DNA of 64,000 nucleotides, taken from NCBI RefSeq assembly GCF_021768455.1, contig NZ_JAIZVX010000003.1:1-64000 (forward strand), given 5' to 3'. The notes beneath the pieces were generated by a model, which saw only the letters and a list, made by a program, of their open reading frames with translations, searched no databases and was not told where the DNA came from. The stretch's first letter is position 1; the number at the start of each line of letters is the position of its first letter. Below, one piece after another: positions 20,899-31,045 of this stretch. Made by a program: the position numbers and the translations under genes. Source of the DNA: Aquabacterium sp. (GTDB taxonomy: Bacteria > Pseudomonadota > Gammaproteobacteria > Burkholderiales > Burkholderiaceae_C).

Positions 20899-22655
20899 GC
20901 GATGTCTCCCCGGTCGGCCGCGACCTCGTGCACCGCGGCGATGAAGACCTCGGCCCGATGGGCATAGTTGCGGAACATGTCCAGGCTGGCGCAGGCCGGG
21001 CTGAGCAGCACGGCGTCACCGGGCACGGCCTGCTCGAAGGCCCAGCGCGTGGCGGCCTCCAGCGAGGCATGGGCGGCGATGTGGAGGGCCTGCCCGTTCG
21101 GGCTTTCTGCGCCCTGCAGCACGGCACCGATGGCGTCGGCATCGCGGCCGATCAGGGCCACGGCGCGGGCATGGCGGCACACCGGGTCGCGCAGCGGGCC
21201 GAAGTCCTGCCCCTTGCCATCGCCACCCAGGATGACGATGAGCTTGCCTGGCGCCAGGTCGGCGCCCAGGCCCTGCAGGGCGGCCACGGTGGCCCCCACA
21301 TTGGTGCCCTTGCTGTCGTCGATGGCGTCCACGCCGCCCACGGTGGTGACGTGCTCGACCCGGTGCGGCTCACCACGGTACTCACGCAGGCCATGCAGCA
21401 TGGGCGCCATGGGCACACCGATGGCGGTGGCCAGGGCCAGGGCCGCCAGTGCGTTGGAGGCGTTGTGGCGACCGCGGATGCGCAGGGCATCGGCCGGCAT
21501 CAGGCGCTGCAGGGTGATCTCTTCTTCCGGGTCGCCCTTCTTGCGCTTGATCGTGGGGTCGGACTCGTGGGCACGGACCAGCCAGGCCATGCCGGCTTCG
21601 GTGACCAGACCGAAATCACCTGGGCGCTTGGGCGCATCCAGACCGAAACGCACCACCTGGCGCTCGACCATGCGCGCCGGACGGCCTCGCACGCCTGACT
21701 TGATCACCTCGGGCGGGGGCACCATGGCGGCGACCACATCGTCATCGCGGTTGATGACCATGATGCCGGTCTTGCCGTGGATGCGGGCCTTGGCCTCGGC
21801 ATAAGCGGCCATGGAGCCATGCCAGTCGAGGTGATCCTGCGTGACGTTGAGCACCGCCGCCGCGCTGGGCTCGAAGTTGCTCACACCATCCAGCTGGAAG
21901 CTGGAGAGTTCCAGCACCCAGACCTCGGGCAGCACCTCAAAAGTGGGCGCAGCGGGAGGGGGCGGGGCCAGGGTGATCAGCGGGGCGTCGGCATCGTCGA
22001 CGTCGCTCGACAGGGCCGCCTCCGGCTCGCCTGCGGCCACATCGGCATCGGCCTCCACCACGGGCGGGGCGTCCTCGACGGCGTCCACCGGCGCAGCGGC
22101 CTCGGCCTCTGCCTCGGCCTCTTCGGCGGCGACCGCGCGCGCGGGTTCGGCGTCCAGGGCCTGGCTCAGGGTGTCAAGCAGGGTCGGGCCGATGTTGCCC
22201 GCCATGCCCACACGCAGACCGGCACGCTCGATCAGCTGGGCGGTGAGCGAGGTGGTCGTCGTCTTGCCGTTGGTGCCGGTGATGGCCAACACCTTGGGCA
22301 CATAGCCCAGATCGGTCTTCAGGTCGGCCAGGGCCGAGGCGAACAGCGAGAGCTCGCCACGCACCGGGATGCCCAGCACGTCGGCGCGACCACACAGCGC
22401 GGCCACGTCGGGCGCGTTCGGGGCCAGGCCCGGGCTCTTGAGCACGAGGTCCACGCCATCCAGCAAGGCCGGATCCAGGCCCTGGTGCAAGGTGGCCGCG
22501 GGCACGGCGGCGGCCAGCGCGGCGGCTTGCGGCGGGGCCTGGCGCGTGTCGGCCACGCGCACGTTCGCGCCACACCGGGCGCACCAGCGCGCCATGGCCA
22601 GGCCCGAGTCGCCCAGACCCAGGATCAGCACGGTGAGGTGGTGAAGGTGGTGCAT
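20895..22655 (-). CDS. murD: UDP-N-acetylmuramoyl-L-alanine--D-glutamate ligase MurD, with long insert
   Basis: Adds D-Glu to UDP-MurNAc-L-Ala. Core motifs are [13 protein letters not shown] (N-terminal Rossmann domain), [13 protein letters not shown] (P-loop), [31 protein letters not shown] and [11 protein letters not shown]. At 586 residues it is well above the usual 440-500. About 70 extra residues (roughly 170-240) of Ala/Glu/Asp-rich sequence separate GNIGPTLLD from [12 protein letters not shown] second smaller addition lies around residues 345-390 ([18 protein letters not shown]). All catalytic motifs are intact, so the enzyme should be active. It begins 10 bases after mraY and overlaps ftsW by 4. 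Confidence 0.95.
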   Translation of the reverse strand: MHHLHHLTVLILGLGDSGLAMARWCARCGANVRVADTRQAPPQAAALAAAVPAATLHQGLDPALLDGVDLVLKSPGLAPNAPDVAALCGRADVLGIPVRGELSLFASALADLKTDLGYVPKVLAITGTNGKTTTTSLTAQLIERAGLRVGMAGNIGPTLLDTLSQALDAEPARAVAAEEAEAEAEAAAPVDAVEDAPPVVEADADVAAGEPEAALSSDVDDADAPLITLAPPPPAAPTFEVLPEVWVLELSSFQLDGVSNFEPSAAAVLNVTQDHLDWHGSMAAYAEAKARIHGKTGIMVINRDDDVVAAMVPPPEVIKSGVRGRPARMVERQVVRFGLDAPKRPGDFGLVTEAGMAWLVRAHESDPTIKRKKGDPEEEITLQRLMPADALRIRGRHNASNALAALALATAIGVPMAPMLHGLREYRGEPHRVEHVTTVGGVDAIDDSKGTNVGATVAALQGLGADLAPGKLIVILGGDGKGQDFGPLRDPVCRHARAVALIGRDADAIGAVLQGAESPNGQALHIAAHASLEAATRWAFEQAVPGDAVLLSPACASLDMFRNYAHRAEVFIAAVHEVAADRGDIA

Positions 22656-22665
22656 CGTGAACGGC

Positions 22666-23844
22666 TCAGCGCAGCTTGAGGGAAGACAGGCCCACCAGGC
22701 ACAGCAGCATGGTGATGATCCAGAAGCGCACCACGACCTGCGTCTCCTTCCAGCCCGATTTCTCGAAGTGGTGGTGCAGCGGTGCCATCAACAGAATTCG
22801 ACGGCCTTCGCCGTACTTCTTCTTCGTGTACTTGAAGTAGCTCACCTGCATCATCACGGACAAGGCTTCGAGCACGAACACCCCCCCCATGAAGGCCAGC
22901 ACGATCTCCTGCCGCACGATGACCGCGATGGTGCCCAGCGCGCCACCCAGGGCCAGTGCCCCCACGTCACCCATGAAGACCTGGGCGGGGTAGGCGTTGA
23001 ACCAGAGGAAGGCCAGGCCCGCGCCCGACAGTGCCGCGCAGAACACGAGCAACTCGCCCGCCCCGGGGATGTGGGGCAGCAACAGGTACTTGGCAAACAC
23101 CGCGTTGCCGGTCACGTAGGCAAAGATGCCCAGGGCCGCCGACACCATCACCACCGGCATGATGGCCAGGCCGTCGAGGCCATCGGTCAGGTTCACCGCG
23201 TTGCTGGTGCCCACGATCACCACGTAGGTGAGCGCGATGAAGCCCCAGACGCCCAGCGGGTAGCTGACGGTCTTGAAGAAGGGCACGATCAGGTCGGCCT
23301 TCGGCGGGAGGTCGTTGGAGAAGCCCGAGGCCACCCAGCGGAAGAACAGTTCGACCACGCGCAACGCGTTCACTTCGGACACGTTGAAGGCCAGATAGAG
23401 CGCGGCGATCAGGCCGATGAGCGATTGCCAGAAGTACTTCTCGCGCGAGGGCATGCCCTCCGGGTCTTTCAGGACGACCTTTCGCCAGTCGTCGACCCAG
23501 CCGATGGCACCAAAGCCCATGGTCACGATCATCACGATCCAGACGAAGCGGTTGGCCCAGTCGAACCACAGCATCGTCGACAGGCCGATGGACAGCAGGA
23601 TCAGCGCACCGCCCATCGTGGGCGTACCCCGCTTGGCCAGGTGGGTCTGCATGCCGTACTCACGGATGGGCTGGCCGATCTTGAGTTCGGTCAGCTTGCG
23701 GATCACCAGCGGCCCCAGGCCCAGGCCGATGAGCAGGGCCGTGACGGCCGCCATCACCGAGCGGAAGGTCAGGTACTGGAAGACACGCAGGAAGCCCCAT
23801 TCGGGGTGCAGGCCCTGCAGCCAGAGCGCCAGACTAAGCAGCAT
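22666..23844 (-). CDS. mraY: Phospho-N-acetylmuramoyl-pentapeptide transferase MraY
   Basis: Transfers phospho-MurNAc-pentapeptide to undecaprenyl phosphate, making lipid I. The 392-residue polytopic protein starts [22 protein letters not shown]. Motifs include [13 protein letters not shown], the Asp-rich [22 protein letters not shown] and [16 protein letters not shown]. It ends LKLR. Start ATG 23844 overlaps the end of murF by 11 bases; the ORF-track start at 23871 adds nine residues that are not part of the family. Confidence 0.96.
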   Translation of the reverse strand: MLLSLALWLQGLHPEWGFLRVFQYLTFRSVMAAVTALLIGLGLGPLVIRKLTELKIGQPIREYGMQTHLAKRGTPTMGGALILLSIGLSTMLWFDWANRFVWIVMIVTMGFGAIGWVDDWRKVVLKDPEGMPSREKYFWQSLIGLIAALYLAFNVSEVNALRVVELFFRWVASGFSNDLPPKADLIVPFFKTVSYPLGVWGFIALTYVVIVGTSNAVNLTDGLDGLAIMPVVMVSAALGIFAYVTGNAVFAKYLLLPHIPGAGELLVFCAALSGAGLAFLWFNAYPAQVFMGDVGALALGGALGTIAVIVRQEIVLAFMGGVFVLEALSVMMQVSYFKYTKKKYGEGRRILLMAPLHHHFEKSGWKETQVVVRFWIITMLLCLVGLSSLKLR

Positions 23845-25252
23845 GCGCACCTCCACACAGCAGGTGGGCAACTTGTTCCATCTTCATGAAGCGAGAACCT
23901 TTGACGAGCACCGAGGCCACCACAGGGACCTGGCTCGGGGATTGGAGGGTGGCCACGATGTCGGCCGCGCTGGCGAAATGCCGGGCGCCGCCATCGAAGG
24001 CCTTGGCCGCGTCGGCGCACAGGCTGCCGGCGGTCCAGAAATGCGCGATGCCGCGCTCGCGGGCGTAGGCGCCGACTTCGGCATGGAAGGCCGGGCCTTG
24101 TGAGCCCACTTCGCCCATGTCGCCCAGCACCAGCCAGTGCGGGCCCGGGAGGCCGGCCAGCATGTCGATGGCCGCGCGCACGGAGTCAGGGTTGGCGTTG
24201 TAGCTGTCGTCGACCAGGGTGACGGCCCGGCCGTCGAGTGTGATGCGGTGCAGCTGCGAACGGCCCTTGACCGGCTCGAAGGCAACCAGCCCGCTGACCA
24301 CGGCGCTCAGCGGCACGCCGGCCCCCAGGGCGGCTGCGGTGGCCGCCAGGGCGTTGCGCACATTGTGCTCACCAGCCATGTGCAGGGCCACATCGGCCTC
24401 ACCTTCCGGCGTGCCGAGCTTGATCAGCCAGTGCGGCGCCGGGTCGGCCACCCAGGCGGCCGTGCCGGTCACGCGGGCCTTGCCGCGGGTGGCAAAGTCG
24501 ACCTTGGGGTAGCCATTGGCCTGCTCGCGCCAGATGGCGGTGTAGGCATCGTCGGCCGGGAACACGGCCACGCCGGTGCGCGTGAGGGCGTGCAGCACGG
24601 CACCGTTCTCGCGGGCCACGGCCTCGACGGTGTGCATGAACTCCTGGTGCTCGCGCTGGGCGTTGTTGACCAGGCCCACGGTGGGCGCGGCGATGGCGGC
24701 CAGCTCGGCGATCTCGCCCGGGTGGTTCATGCCCAGCTCGACCACGGCGCAGCGGTGCACACCTTCGCGCAAGCGCAGCAGCGTGAGCGGCACGCCGATG
24801 TCGTTGTTGAAGTTGCCCTGCGTGGCCAGCGAAGCCTCGGGCGCACCCTGCTCGCTCACCCAGGCGCGCAGGATGGACGCGATCATCTGCGTGACCGTGG
24901 TCTTGCCATTGCTGCCGGTCACGCCGATCAGGGGGATGTCGAAACGCGCACGCCAGCCGGCCGCGAGCCAGCCCAGGGCGGCGCGGGTGTCGGGCACGGT
25001 GAGGCTGGGCAGGCCGCTGGTGTCGGCGCCCTGCTGCACCAGCACGGCCACGGCGCCGGCCTGTGCCGCCTGCGGCAGGAAGTCGTGCGCATCGAAGCGC
25101 TCACCGCGCAAGGCCACGAAGAGGTCGCCAGGCTGCAGGGTGCGCGTGTCGGTGTGCACGCGGGCGATCGGGGTCGCCGGGTCGCCGTGCAGCACCGAGC
25201 CGGGCAGGAGGGAATGGGCCAGGCCCAGGGTCATCATCATGGGGGCGCTCAT
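23834..25252 (-). CDS. murF: UDP-MurNAc-tripeptide--D-alanyl-D-alanine ligase MurF
   Basis: Adds the D-Ala-D-Ala dipeptide that completes the UDP-MurNAc-pentapeptide. The 472-residue ligase shows [27 protein letters not shown] at the N-terminus, the P-loop [28 protein letters not shown], and [19 protein letters not shown] in the C-terminal domain. Start ATG 25252 overlaps the murE stop by 4 bases; the ORF-track start at 25810 is a read-through shadow of murE. Confidence 0.96.
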   Translation of the reverse strand: MSAPMMMTLGLAHSLLPGSVLHGDPATPIARVHTDTRTLQPGDLFVALRGERFDAHDFLPQAAQAGAVAVLVQQGADTSGLPSLTVPDTRAALGWLAAGWRARFDIPLIGVTGSNGKTTVTQMIASILRAWVSEQGAPEASLATQGNFNNDIGVPLTLLRLREGVHRCAVVELGMNHPGEIAELAAIAAPTVGLVNNAQREHQEFMHTVEAVARENGAVLHALTRTGVAVFPADDAYTAIWREQANGYPKVDFATRGKARVTGTAAWVADPAPHWLIKLGTPEGEADVALHMAGEHNVRNALAATAAALGAGVPLSAVVSGLVAFEPVKGRSQLHRITLDGRAVTLVDDSYNANPDSVRAAIDMLAGLPGPHWLVLGDMGEVGSQGPAFHAEVGAYARERGIAHFWTAGSLCADAAKAFDGGARHFASAADIVATLQSPSQVPVVASVLVKGSRFMKMEQVAHLLCGGAHAA

Positions 25253-26832
25253 GCGGCATCTCCCTTCTGCGCGGCGGCGGGGATGCGGGAATCGGGTTCG
25301 GTGGCGGCAAGGCGCTGGCGCAGCGCGCGGGCAGCCTCTTCCACGTCGGAGAAGTGGCTGCGCTGGCCCGCCACTTCCTGGTAGGTTTCGTGGCCCTTGC
25401 CGGCGATCAGGACCACATCCTTCGGCTCGGCGGCCACCAGGGCATGGTCGATGGCGGCGCGGCGGTCTTCGATCACGTCGACGCCATCGCGGCCGGGCAC
25501 GCCAGCCATGATCTGAGAGAGGATGAAGGCCGGGGCTTCGCCGCGCGGGTTGTCGCTGGTCAGGACGACCTGGTCGGCCTGCTGGTCGGCGATGGCGCCC
25601 ATCAGCGGGCGCTTGAGCGGGTCGCGGTTGCCTCCGCAACCGAACACGCACCACAACCGCCCCCCGCGGGCCTGGGCCACAGGGTGCAGGGCCTCGAGGG
25701 CCTTCTGCAGGGCGTCGGGGGTGTGGGCGTAGTCGACCACGGCCAGGGGCGCGTCGACCGGCGCCGGCACGATCTCCATGCGGCCGGGCACACCGCGCAG
25801 GCCGCTGCACGCTTCGGCCGCCTGAGCCAGGGGCACGCCCAGCGCGCGCAAGGCCCCGATCACGGCCAGCAGGTTGGACACATTGAAGGCGCCGATCACC
25901 GGGGCCTGCACCAACGCTTCGTCCTGCTTCCCTTGCAGGGACTCGTCACGCTCGGTCACGGCGAACGCCAGGCCACCGGACTGGTGGCTCACACGGTGAG
26001 CGAGCAGGCGGGCGCCCTTGTTCAAGCCGCCCTCGATGCCATACGACCAGCAGGCCAGCCCCCGCGCACGGGCGTGGGCCAGCAGCGGCGAGCCCATCTC
26101 GTCATCGAGGTTGATCACCGCAGCCGGCAGGCCGGGCCAGTCGAACAGGGCGCGCTTGGCCTGCCAGTAGGCGGCCATGCTGCCGTGGTAATCCAGGTGG
26201 TCCTGCGTGAAGTTGGTGAACTGGGCCACGGCGATGTGCGTGGCGTGCAGGCGCAGTTCTTCGATGCCGATGGACGATGCCTCGATGGCCGCGGCCTTCA
26301 GTCCCTGGTCCACAAAATGCCGGAAGGTGGCGTGCAGGGTGAGCGGATCGGGCGTGGTCAGGCCGGTGGACACCACCTCGCCCACGCGGCCGACGCCCAG
26401 GGTGCCCACCACGCCGCAGCCCTGCCCCAGGGCATTGAGGGCCTGCGCCGTCCACCAGGAGGTGGAAGTCTTGCCATTGGTGCCGGTCACGGCCACGACC
26501 TTCAACTGGGCGCTGGGTTCGCCGTAGAAACCATGGGCGATCTCGGCGCTCAGGGCCTTGAGGCCCTTGACCGCGGCCACACGGGCATCGGCAAAACCAA
26601 AGGCCTCGGCGCCCTCGGCCTCGACCAGGCAGGCGCGGGCGCCATCCTTCAGGGCCTGGGCCACGAAGGCACGGCCATCGCGGGCGGCACCGGGCCAGGC
26701 CACGAAGCCGGCGCCCTGCGCGGCCAGGCCGGGCACCTGGCGGCTGTCGACCGTGATGGCGGCCACACCCTGCTGGCGCAGCCAGGCCAGGGCTTCGGCG
26801 GTGTTGTGCAGGTGAAGCAGGTGGGCGCTCAT
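25249..26832 (-). CDS. murE: UDP-MurNAc-L-Ala-D-Glu--meso-diaminopimelate ligase MurE
   Basis: Adds the third stem residue. The 527-residue ligase contains ITVDSRQVPGL, the P-loop VTGTNGKTSTSWWTAQAL, EASSIGIEELRL and FTQDHLDYHGSMAAY. The C-terminal SDNPRGEAP segment is the DNPR-type motif that marks meso-diaminopimelate-specific MurE. The start shares one base with the ftsI stop (TGATG), and the stop overlaps the murF start by 4 bases. Confidence 0.96.
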   Translation of the reverse strand: MSAHLLHLHNTAEALAWLRQQGVAAITVDSRQVPGLAAQGAGFVAWPGAARDGRAFVAQALKDGARACLVEAEGAEAFGFADARVAAVKGLKALSAEIAHGFYGEPSAQLKVVAVTGTNGKTSTSWWTAQALNALGQGCGVVGTLGVGRVGEVVSTGLTTPDPLTLHATFRHFVDQGLKAAAIEASSIGIEELRLHATHIAVAQFTNFTQDHLDYHGSMAAYWQAKRALFDWPGLPAAVINLDDEMGSPLLAHARARGLACWSYGIEGGLNKGARLLAHRVSHQSGGLAFAVTERDESLQGKQDEALVQAPVIGAFNVSNLLAVIGALRALGVPLAQAAEACSGLRGVPGRMEIVPAPVDAPLAVVDYAHTPDALQKALEALHPVAQARGGRLWCVFGCGGNRDPLKRPLMGAIADQQADQVVLTSDNPRGEAPAFILSQIMAGVPGRDGVDVIEDRRAAIDHALVAAEPKDVVLIAGKGHETYQEVAGQRSHFSDVEEAARALRQRLAATEPDSRIPAAAQKGDAA

Positions 26833-28775
26833 CAGAAGCTCTCCTGCTCGGCGGGCTGGGTCGAGATGATCTTGGGCTCGATCTGCTGATCGGGCATCAC
26901 TCCCAGGCGGGTCAGCGTCTGCTGCACCACCTGGCTGAAGACCGGCGCTGCCACATCGCCACCGAAGTAGACGCCGTTGCCGGGCTCGTCCACCATCACG
27001 GCGACCACGATGCGCGGCTTGCTGATGGGCGCGATGCCCACAAACCAGGCACGGTACTTGTTGCCCGCGTAGCCCTTGCCCTCTTGCTTGTGCGCCGTGC
27101 CGGTCTTGCCGCCGACGCTGTAGCCCTGGGTCTGGGCCTTGGGCGCGGTGCCCCCGGGGCCCGTCACCAACTGCAGCATCTTGCGCACGGTGCGGGCGGT
27201 TTCGGGGGAAATCACACGGGTGCCGCGAAGCTGTTCGGGCTCGTGGCCCGCCACCTGCGCGGGGCCATCGGTCGCCGCGTCCTGGCCCGGACGGAAAGCG
27301 GTCTTGAACGCCAGCGTCGGACGTGCATCGCCGGCCATCGTCGAGCGGCGGGCCGCACCGTCATCAGGCTGCGCCTCGGTCTCGCGCTTCAGCAGGCTGA
27401 TGGGAATGAGCTCGCCATCGCTGGCGAAGATCGTGTAGGCATGGGCCAGCTGGAACAGGCTGGCAGACAGGCCATAGCCGTAGCTCATGGTGACCTGCTC
27501 GATGCGGCGCCAGCTCTTGTAGGGGCGCAAGCGCCCCGTGACCACGCCGGGAAATCCGATCTGCGGCTTCTGCCCCAGGCCCACGGCCGTGAACATGTTC
27601 CACATTTCCTGCGGCTGCATCATCAGCGCCATGCGGGCCGTGCCCACGTTGCTGGACTTCTGGATGACCTCGGACACCGTCAGGTCGCCGTGGGCGTGGG
27701 AGTCGGTGATGGTCGAGCCATCGATGGTCAGGCGCCCGCCGGTGGTCGGGATCATCGTGTTCGGCGTGACGCGCTTGGTCTCGAGCGCGATCGACACGAT
27801 CAGCGGCTTCATGGTGGAGCCAGGCTCGAAGGTGTCGGTCAGGGCGCGGTTGCGCAACTGCGCACCGGTGAGGTTGCGGCGGTCGTCGGGCGTGTAGCTG
27901 GGCACGTTGGCCAGCGCCAGCACCTCGCCGGTCACCGCGTCGAGCACCACCACGCTGCCGGCCTTGGCCTTGTGCTGCAGCACGGCGTCGCGGATGCGCT
28001 GGTAGGCGTAGAACTGGATCTTGGCGTCGATGGAGAGGCGCACGGGCTGGCCGTCTTCGGCCGGCACCAGGTCGCCCACGGCTTCGACCACGCGGCCCAG
28101 GCGATCCTTGATCACATGGCGTGCGCCGTCGCGACCCGCCAGCTGCTTCTGATAGGCCAGCTCGATGCCTTCCTGCCCCTGGTCTTCGATGTTGGTGAAG
28201 CCAACGATGTGGGCCGTGGCCTCGCCTTCAGGGTACTGGCGCTTGGACTCGTGCAGTTCGTAGACGCCCTTGACCTTGAGCTCGGCCACCTGCCTGGCGA
28301 CGTCGTCAGGCACCTGGCGGCGCAGCCACACGAAGTTGGGGTTGGAGGCCAGGCGCTTCTTGAGTTCCTGCGGCTTCATGTCCAGCAGCTTGCCAAGGGC
28401 GAGCAACTCGGCGGGCGAGGCGACCATGTCCTTGGGGATGGCCCACAGGGAAGGCGACGGCACGCTCGACGCCAGCAGCTCGCCGTGGCGGTCGGTGATG
28501 CGGCCACGGTTGGCCGGCAGCTCGACGCGGCGCTCATAGCGGTTGGCACCCTGCTGCAGGTAGAAATCGTTGTGGATGATCTGGATCCACGCGGCACGGC
28601 CGATCAGCACGGCGAAGCCCAGGCCGATGGCCCCGATCAGGAACTTGACACGCCAGGGGGGCGTGCGCGAGGCCAGCAGCGGGCTGGTGGCATAGCGCAC
28701 CGTGGGCATGCCCGTGCCACCCTGGCGGCGCGGCTGGCCCCGCAGGCGGCGAAAGAACTCGCTGACGCGGCTCAT
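26832..28775 (-). CDS. ftsI: Septal peptidoglycan transpeptidase FtsI (PBP3), with extended loop
   Basis: Cross-links septal peptidoglycan together with FtsW. The 647-residue protein has a basic cytoplasmic N-terminus, one transmembrane helix (FLIGAIGLGFAVLIGRAAWI), a pedestal domain (PANRGRITDRHGELLA) and the transpeptidase domain. That domain carries the catalytic STMK (Ser320), SSN (about 374-376) and KTGT (about 557-560). Between the LIPISLLKRE segment and VISPETARTV lies a low-complexity stretch of about 50 residues (465-518), where E. coli has around ten; it accounts for much of the extra length. The start overlaps the ftsL stop by 4 bases. Confidence 0.95.
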   Translation of the reverse strand: MSRVSEFFRRLRGQPRRQGGTGMPTVRYATSPLLASRTPPWRVKFLIGAIGLGFAVLIGRAAWIQIIHNDFYLQQGANRYERRVELPANRGRITDRHGELLASSVPSPSLWAIPKDMVASPAELLALGKLLDMKPQELKKRLASNPNFVWLRRQVPDDVARQVAELKVKGVYELHESKRQYPEGEATAHIVGFTNIEDQGQEGIELAYQKQLAGRDGARHVIKDRLGRVVEAVGDLVPAEDGQPVRLSIDAKIQFYAYQRIRDAVLQHKAKAGSVVVLDAVTGEVLALANVPSYTPDDRRNLTGAQLRNRALTDTFEPGSTMKPLIVSIALETKRVTPNTMIPTTGGRLTIDGSTITDSHAHGDLTVSEVIQKSSNVGTARMALMMQPQEMWNMFTAVGLGQKPQIGFPGVVTGRLRPYKSWRRIEQVTMSYGYGLSASLFQLAHAYTIFASDGELIPISLLKRETEAQPDDGAARRSTMAGDARPTLAFKTAFRPGQDAATDGPAQVAGHEPEQLRGTRVISPETARTVRKMLQLVTGPGGTAPKAQTQGYSVGGKTGTAHKQEGKGYAGNKYRAWFVGIAPISKPRIVVAVMVDEPGNGVYFGGDVAAPVFSQVVQQTLTRLGVMPDQQIEPKIISTQPAEQESF

Positions 28776-29092
28776 GGGGACACCCCCGAGGCCGCAGCCG
28801 GGGCCACGCCGGAGGCGGACACCGACGCCGAAGTCGACACGTAGTGCGTCAGCGTCGGGCTGTTGTTGAACATGTGCAGCTTTTCGCGCGCAAGCTTTTC
28901 GACGCGCAAGGGCGTGGCCTGGGCGCGCTTGTCGAGCTGCAGGCGCTCGTAGTCGATCTGCAATTCGTGCGAGCGGGCCTGTGCCTTCTCCAGGTCAGAG
29001 AAGAGGCGGCGCGAGTCGTTGCTGGAGCGGATCAGCCAGACGCAGCTGAAGACCAGCACCAGGGCGAGCACGATGTTGAGGCGCAGCGTCAC
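28772..29092 (-). CDS. ftsL: Cell division protein FtsL
   Basis: Small bitopic divisome protein that pairs with FtsB and FtsQ. The 106-residue product has a transmembrane helix at the very N-terminus ([21 protein letters not shown]). A heptad-rich periplasmic coiled coil follows ([30 protein letters not shown]), then the conserved [11 protein letters not shown]. The last 25 residues are a Ser/Ala-rich tail ([21 protein letters not shown]) that is unlikely to be structured. It overlaps rsmH and ftsI by 4 bases each, consistent with its usual dcw position. Confidence 0.92.
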   Translation of the reverse strand: MTLRLNIVLALVLVFSCVWLIRSSNDSRRLFSDLEKAQARSHELQIDYERLQLDKRAQATPLRVEKLAREKLHMFNNSPTLTHYVSTSASVSASGVAPAAASGVSP

Positions 29093-30240
29093 CGGCGACC
29101 TCCCCGTGCCGGCGGCTTGCCTCCAGCCTTGCCCGCCGCCTTGTGAGCGGACTTGGACGCAGGCTTGCCGCTGCGCCCCGACTTGGCAGGCGACGCCTCG
29201 ACCGACTGGACCGCCCCCGGCCCACCGGCGGCGCGCACGGCCTCGGGCGACCAGGGCACCGCGGTGCGACGGGCCACACGCAGCACGGCCGAACGCGAAC
29301 GGGGGTTGGCCGCGACCTCTTCGGCGCTGGGCTTGATGCGCGCGAGGGCCTCCAGCAGCAGCGGGCGCTCCTGGGCGAAGGGCACCCGGCGATCGACCTC
29401 TTCGCGGCTGTGGCGCGCGATGAAGGTCTTGACGATGCGGTCTTCCAGCGAATGGAAGCTGATGACGGCCAGGTGGCCACCCGGCGCCAGCATCTTCAGG
29501 GCGGCGTCGAGCGCGTCCTCCAGCTCGCCGAGCTCGCGGTTGACGTGGATGCGCAGGGCCTGGAAGGTGCGGGTGGCAGGATCCTGGCCGGGCTCGCGGG
29601 TCTTGACGGTGCGGGCGACGATGGCCTGCAGTTCGGCCGTGGTCTGCGGCGAGCGGCCGGCATCGCGCTCGGCCACGATGGCGTTGGCGATGCCCCAGGC
29701 GAAACGCTCTTCGCCGTAGTTGCGGATCACGTCGGCGATGGTCTGCACGTCGGCGCGGGCCAGGAAGTCGGCGGCACTCTCACCCTGGGTGGTGTCCATG
29801 CGCATGTCCAGCGGCGCATCGAAGCGGAAGCTGAAGCCGCGCGCCGGGTTGTCGATCTGCGGCGAGGACACGCCGATGTCCATCAGCAACCCCTGCACCG
29901 GCCCCCAGCCCAGCTGCTCGACCACATCGCCCCAGGACGAGAAGGCCGCATGCTCGATGCGGAAGCGCGGGTCGGCGATGGCCCCCTCGCCTTGCGTTGC
30001 GTGGGCGATGGCGTCGGGGTCGCGGTCGAGCGCGAGCAGGCGGGCCTGTGGCCCCAGCAAGGACAGGATCAGGCGCGAGTGCCCGCCACGGCCAAAGGTG
30101 GCGTCGACATAGGTGCCCTCCGGCACGGGACCAGCCTCGCCCCACAGGGCCTGGACGGCCTCGTTCAACAGCACGGTGCGGTGCGGCATGGCCGCGCCGG
30201 CCGGGGCGCTGTGGGGGGTGTCGGGCGTGGGCAGGGGCAT
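29089..30240 (-). CDS. rsmH: 16S rRNA (cytosine-1402-N4)-methyltransferase RsmH (MraW)
   Basis: Methylates N4 of C1402 in the 30S decoding centre. The 383-residue protein contains [14 protein letters not shown], the SAM site [49 protein letters not shown], and [18 protein letters not shown]. The C-terminus is basic ([22 protein letters not shown]). I start at ATG 30240, 5 bases after the mraZ stop; ATG 30189 (MPHRTVLL) is the alternative and gives a more typical length. Confidence 0.94.
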   Translation of the reverse strand: MPLPTPDTPHSAPAGAAMPHRTVLLNEAVQALWGEAGPVPEGTYVDATFGRGGHSRLILSLLGPQARLLALDRDPDAIAHATQGEGAIADPRFRIEHAAFSSWGDVVEQLGWGPVQGLLMDIGVSSPQIDNPARGFSFRFDAPLDMRMDTTQGESAADFLARADVQTIADVIRNYGEERFAWGIANAIVAERDAGRSPQTTAELQAIVARTVKTREPGQDPATRTFQALRIHVNRELGELEDALDAALKMLAPGGHLAVISFHSLEDRIVKTFIARHSREEVDRRVPFAQERPLLLEALARIKPSAEEVAANPRSRSAVLRVARRTAVPWSPEAVRAAGGPGAVQSVEASPAKSGRSGKPASKSAHKAAGKAGGKPPARGGRR

Positions 30241-30245
30241 CGGGC

Positions 30246-30683
30246 TCAGAAGGTGAAATCCTGCAGGGCCGCAGGCATGGGCTGGGCCATGACCTCGGCC
30301 TCGTGCGCGGCGTGGCGCTCGGCGTCCCACAGCTCAAAATGGCTGCCCATGCCCAGCAACATCACGTCTTTGGTGATGCCGGCAGCGGCGCGCAGCTCGG
30401 GCGAGACCAGCACGCGGGCGGCGCTGTCGACCTCGACGTCCATCGCGTTGCCCAGGAAGACGCGCTTCCAGCCGGAGGCCGACATGGGCAGGGAGGCCAC
30501 CTTGTCGCGGAAGGTCTCCCAGGCGGGGCGCGGGAAGACCATCAGGCAGCCGTCGGGGTGCTTGGTGATGGTCAATTGGCCGCTGCAAAGGGCCTGCAGG
30601 GCGTCGCGATGGCGCGCAGGGACGGCCATCCGCCCCTTCGCGTCCAGCGACAACGCCGATGCCCCTTGAAAGACCAAGCTCAC
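30246..30683 (-). CDS. mraZ: Transcriptional repressor MraZ
   Basis: First gene of the dcw cluster. MraZ is an AbrB-fold protein that in E. coli binds TGGGN repeats in front of its own operon and represses it. Two SpoVT/AbrB-like repeats are visible: [23 protein letters not shown] and the second around [24 protein letters not shown], followed by [12 protein letters not shown]. The start codon is not an ATG. I prefer GTG 30683, preceded by GGGGA at good spacing, giving 145 residues. GTG 30686 or TTG 30677 are possible, and the ORF-track TTG at 30698 is less likely. The operator overlaps the start. Confidence 0.92.
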   Translation of the reverse strand: MSLVFQGASALSLDAKGRMAVPARHRDALQALCSGQLTITKHPDGCLMVFPRPAWETFRDKVASLPMSASGWKRVFLGNAMDVEVDSAARVLVSPELRAAAGITKDVMLLGMGSHFELWDAERHAAHEAEVMAQPMPAALQDFTF

Positions 30684-30715
30684 CACAAATCCCCACAAAA
30701 ATGCACTTCATCCCA
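30681..30715 (-). promoter_or_regulatory. MraZ operator: 10-bp-spaced TGGGN repeats
   Basis: On the minus strand the sequence reads TGGGA-tgaag-TGCAT-ttttg-TGGGG-atttg-TGGTG, four 5-base units each separated by 5 bases. Two units match TGGGN exactly and two are degenerate. This 10-bp periodicity is the known recognition pattern of MraZ. The last unit overlaps the proposed mraZ start codon, so bound MraZ would block both transcription and access to the start. Confidence 0.75.
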
Positions 30716-31045
30716 CTTTAACCGATGAACACCCCCTTAAACAAGGGTGATTTCAAAAAAATGCCCAATGAAATCAAAGACTTAGAAAAGATTTCGCCGC
30801 AAAGTGCCAGAAAAAAAGTCTTTACAAATCAAGGACCTGCGAATGGGTCTGGAAGTGAATGCTGAGAAATACCCCCCATTGGAGCCGGGACATCCCCCCG
30901 CAAGCGGCGGGCACCCCCTGGCCATGCAGCCGATGGGGCGCGAAGGCCCTCCATCGGGGGGAAAAGCGTGGATTCCTGGGCACATTCGCTCGCCTGCCAC
31001 CCAGCCCCGCCCGCTAAGCTGGGGCGTTACCGTGGAGCCCACCCC
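30716..31045. other. AT-rich intergenic region carrying the dcw promoter
   Basis: This gap between mraZ (minus) and the CheX-like gene (plus) starts with about 150 bases that are much more A/T-rich than the rest of the window. A weak sigma70-like pair on the minus strand, TTGTTT (30739-30744) and TTAAAG (30716-30721) with a 17-base spacer, sits directly upstream of the MraZ repeats and is a candidate for the dcw promoter. The right half is GC-rich and should hold the promoter of the CheX-like gene, but nothing there is clear. The 81-residue ORF at 30804 has no coding character. Confidence 0.5.
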
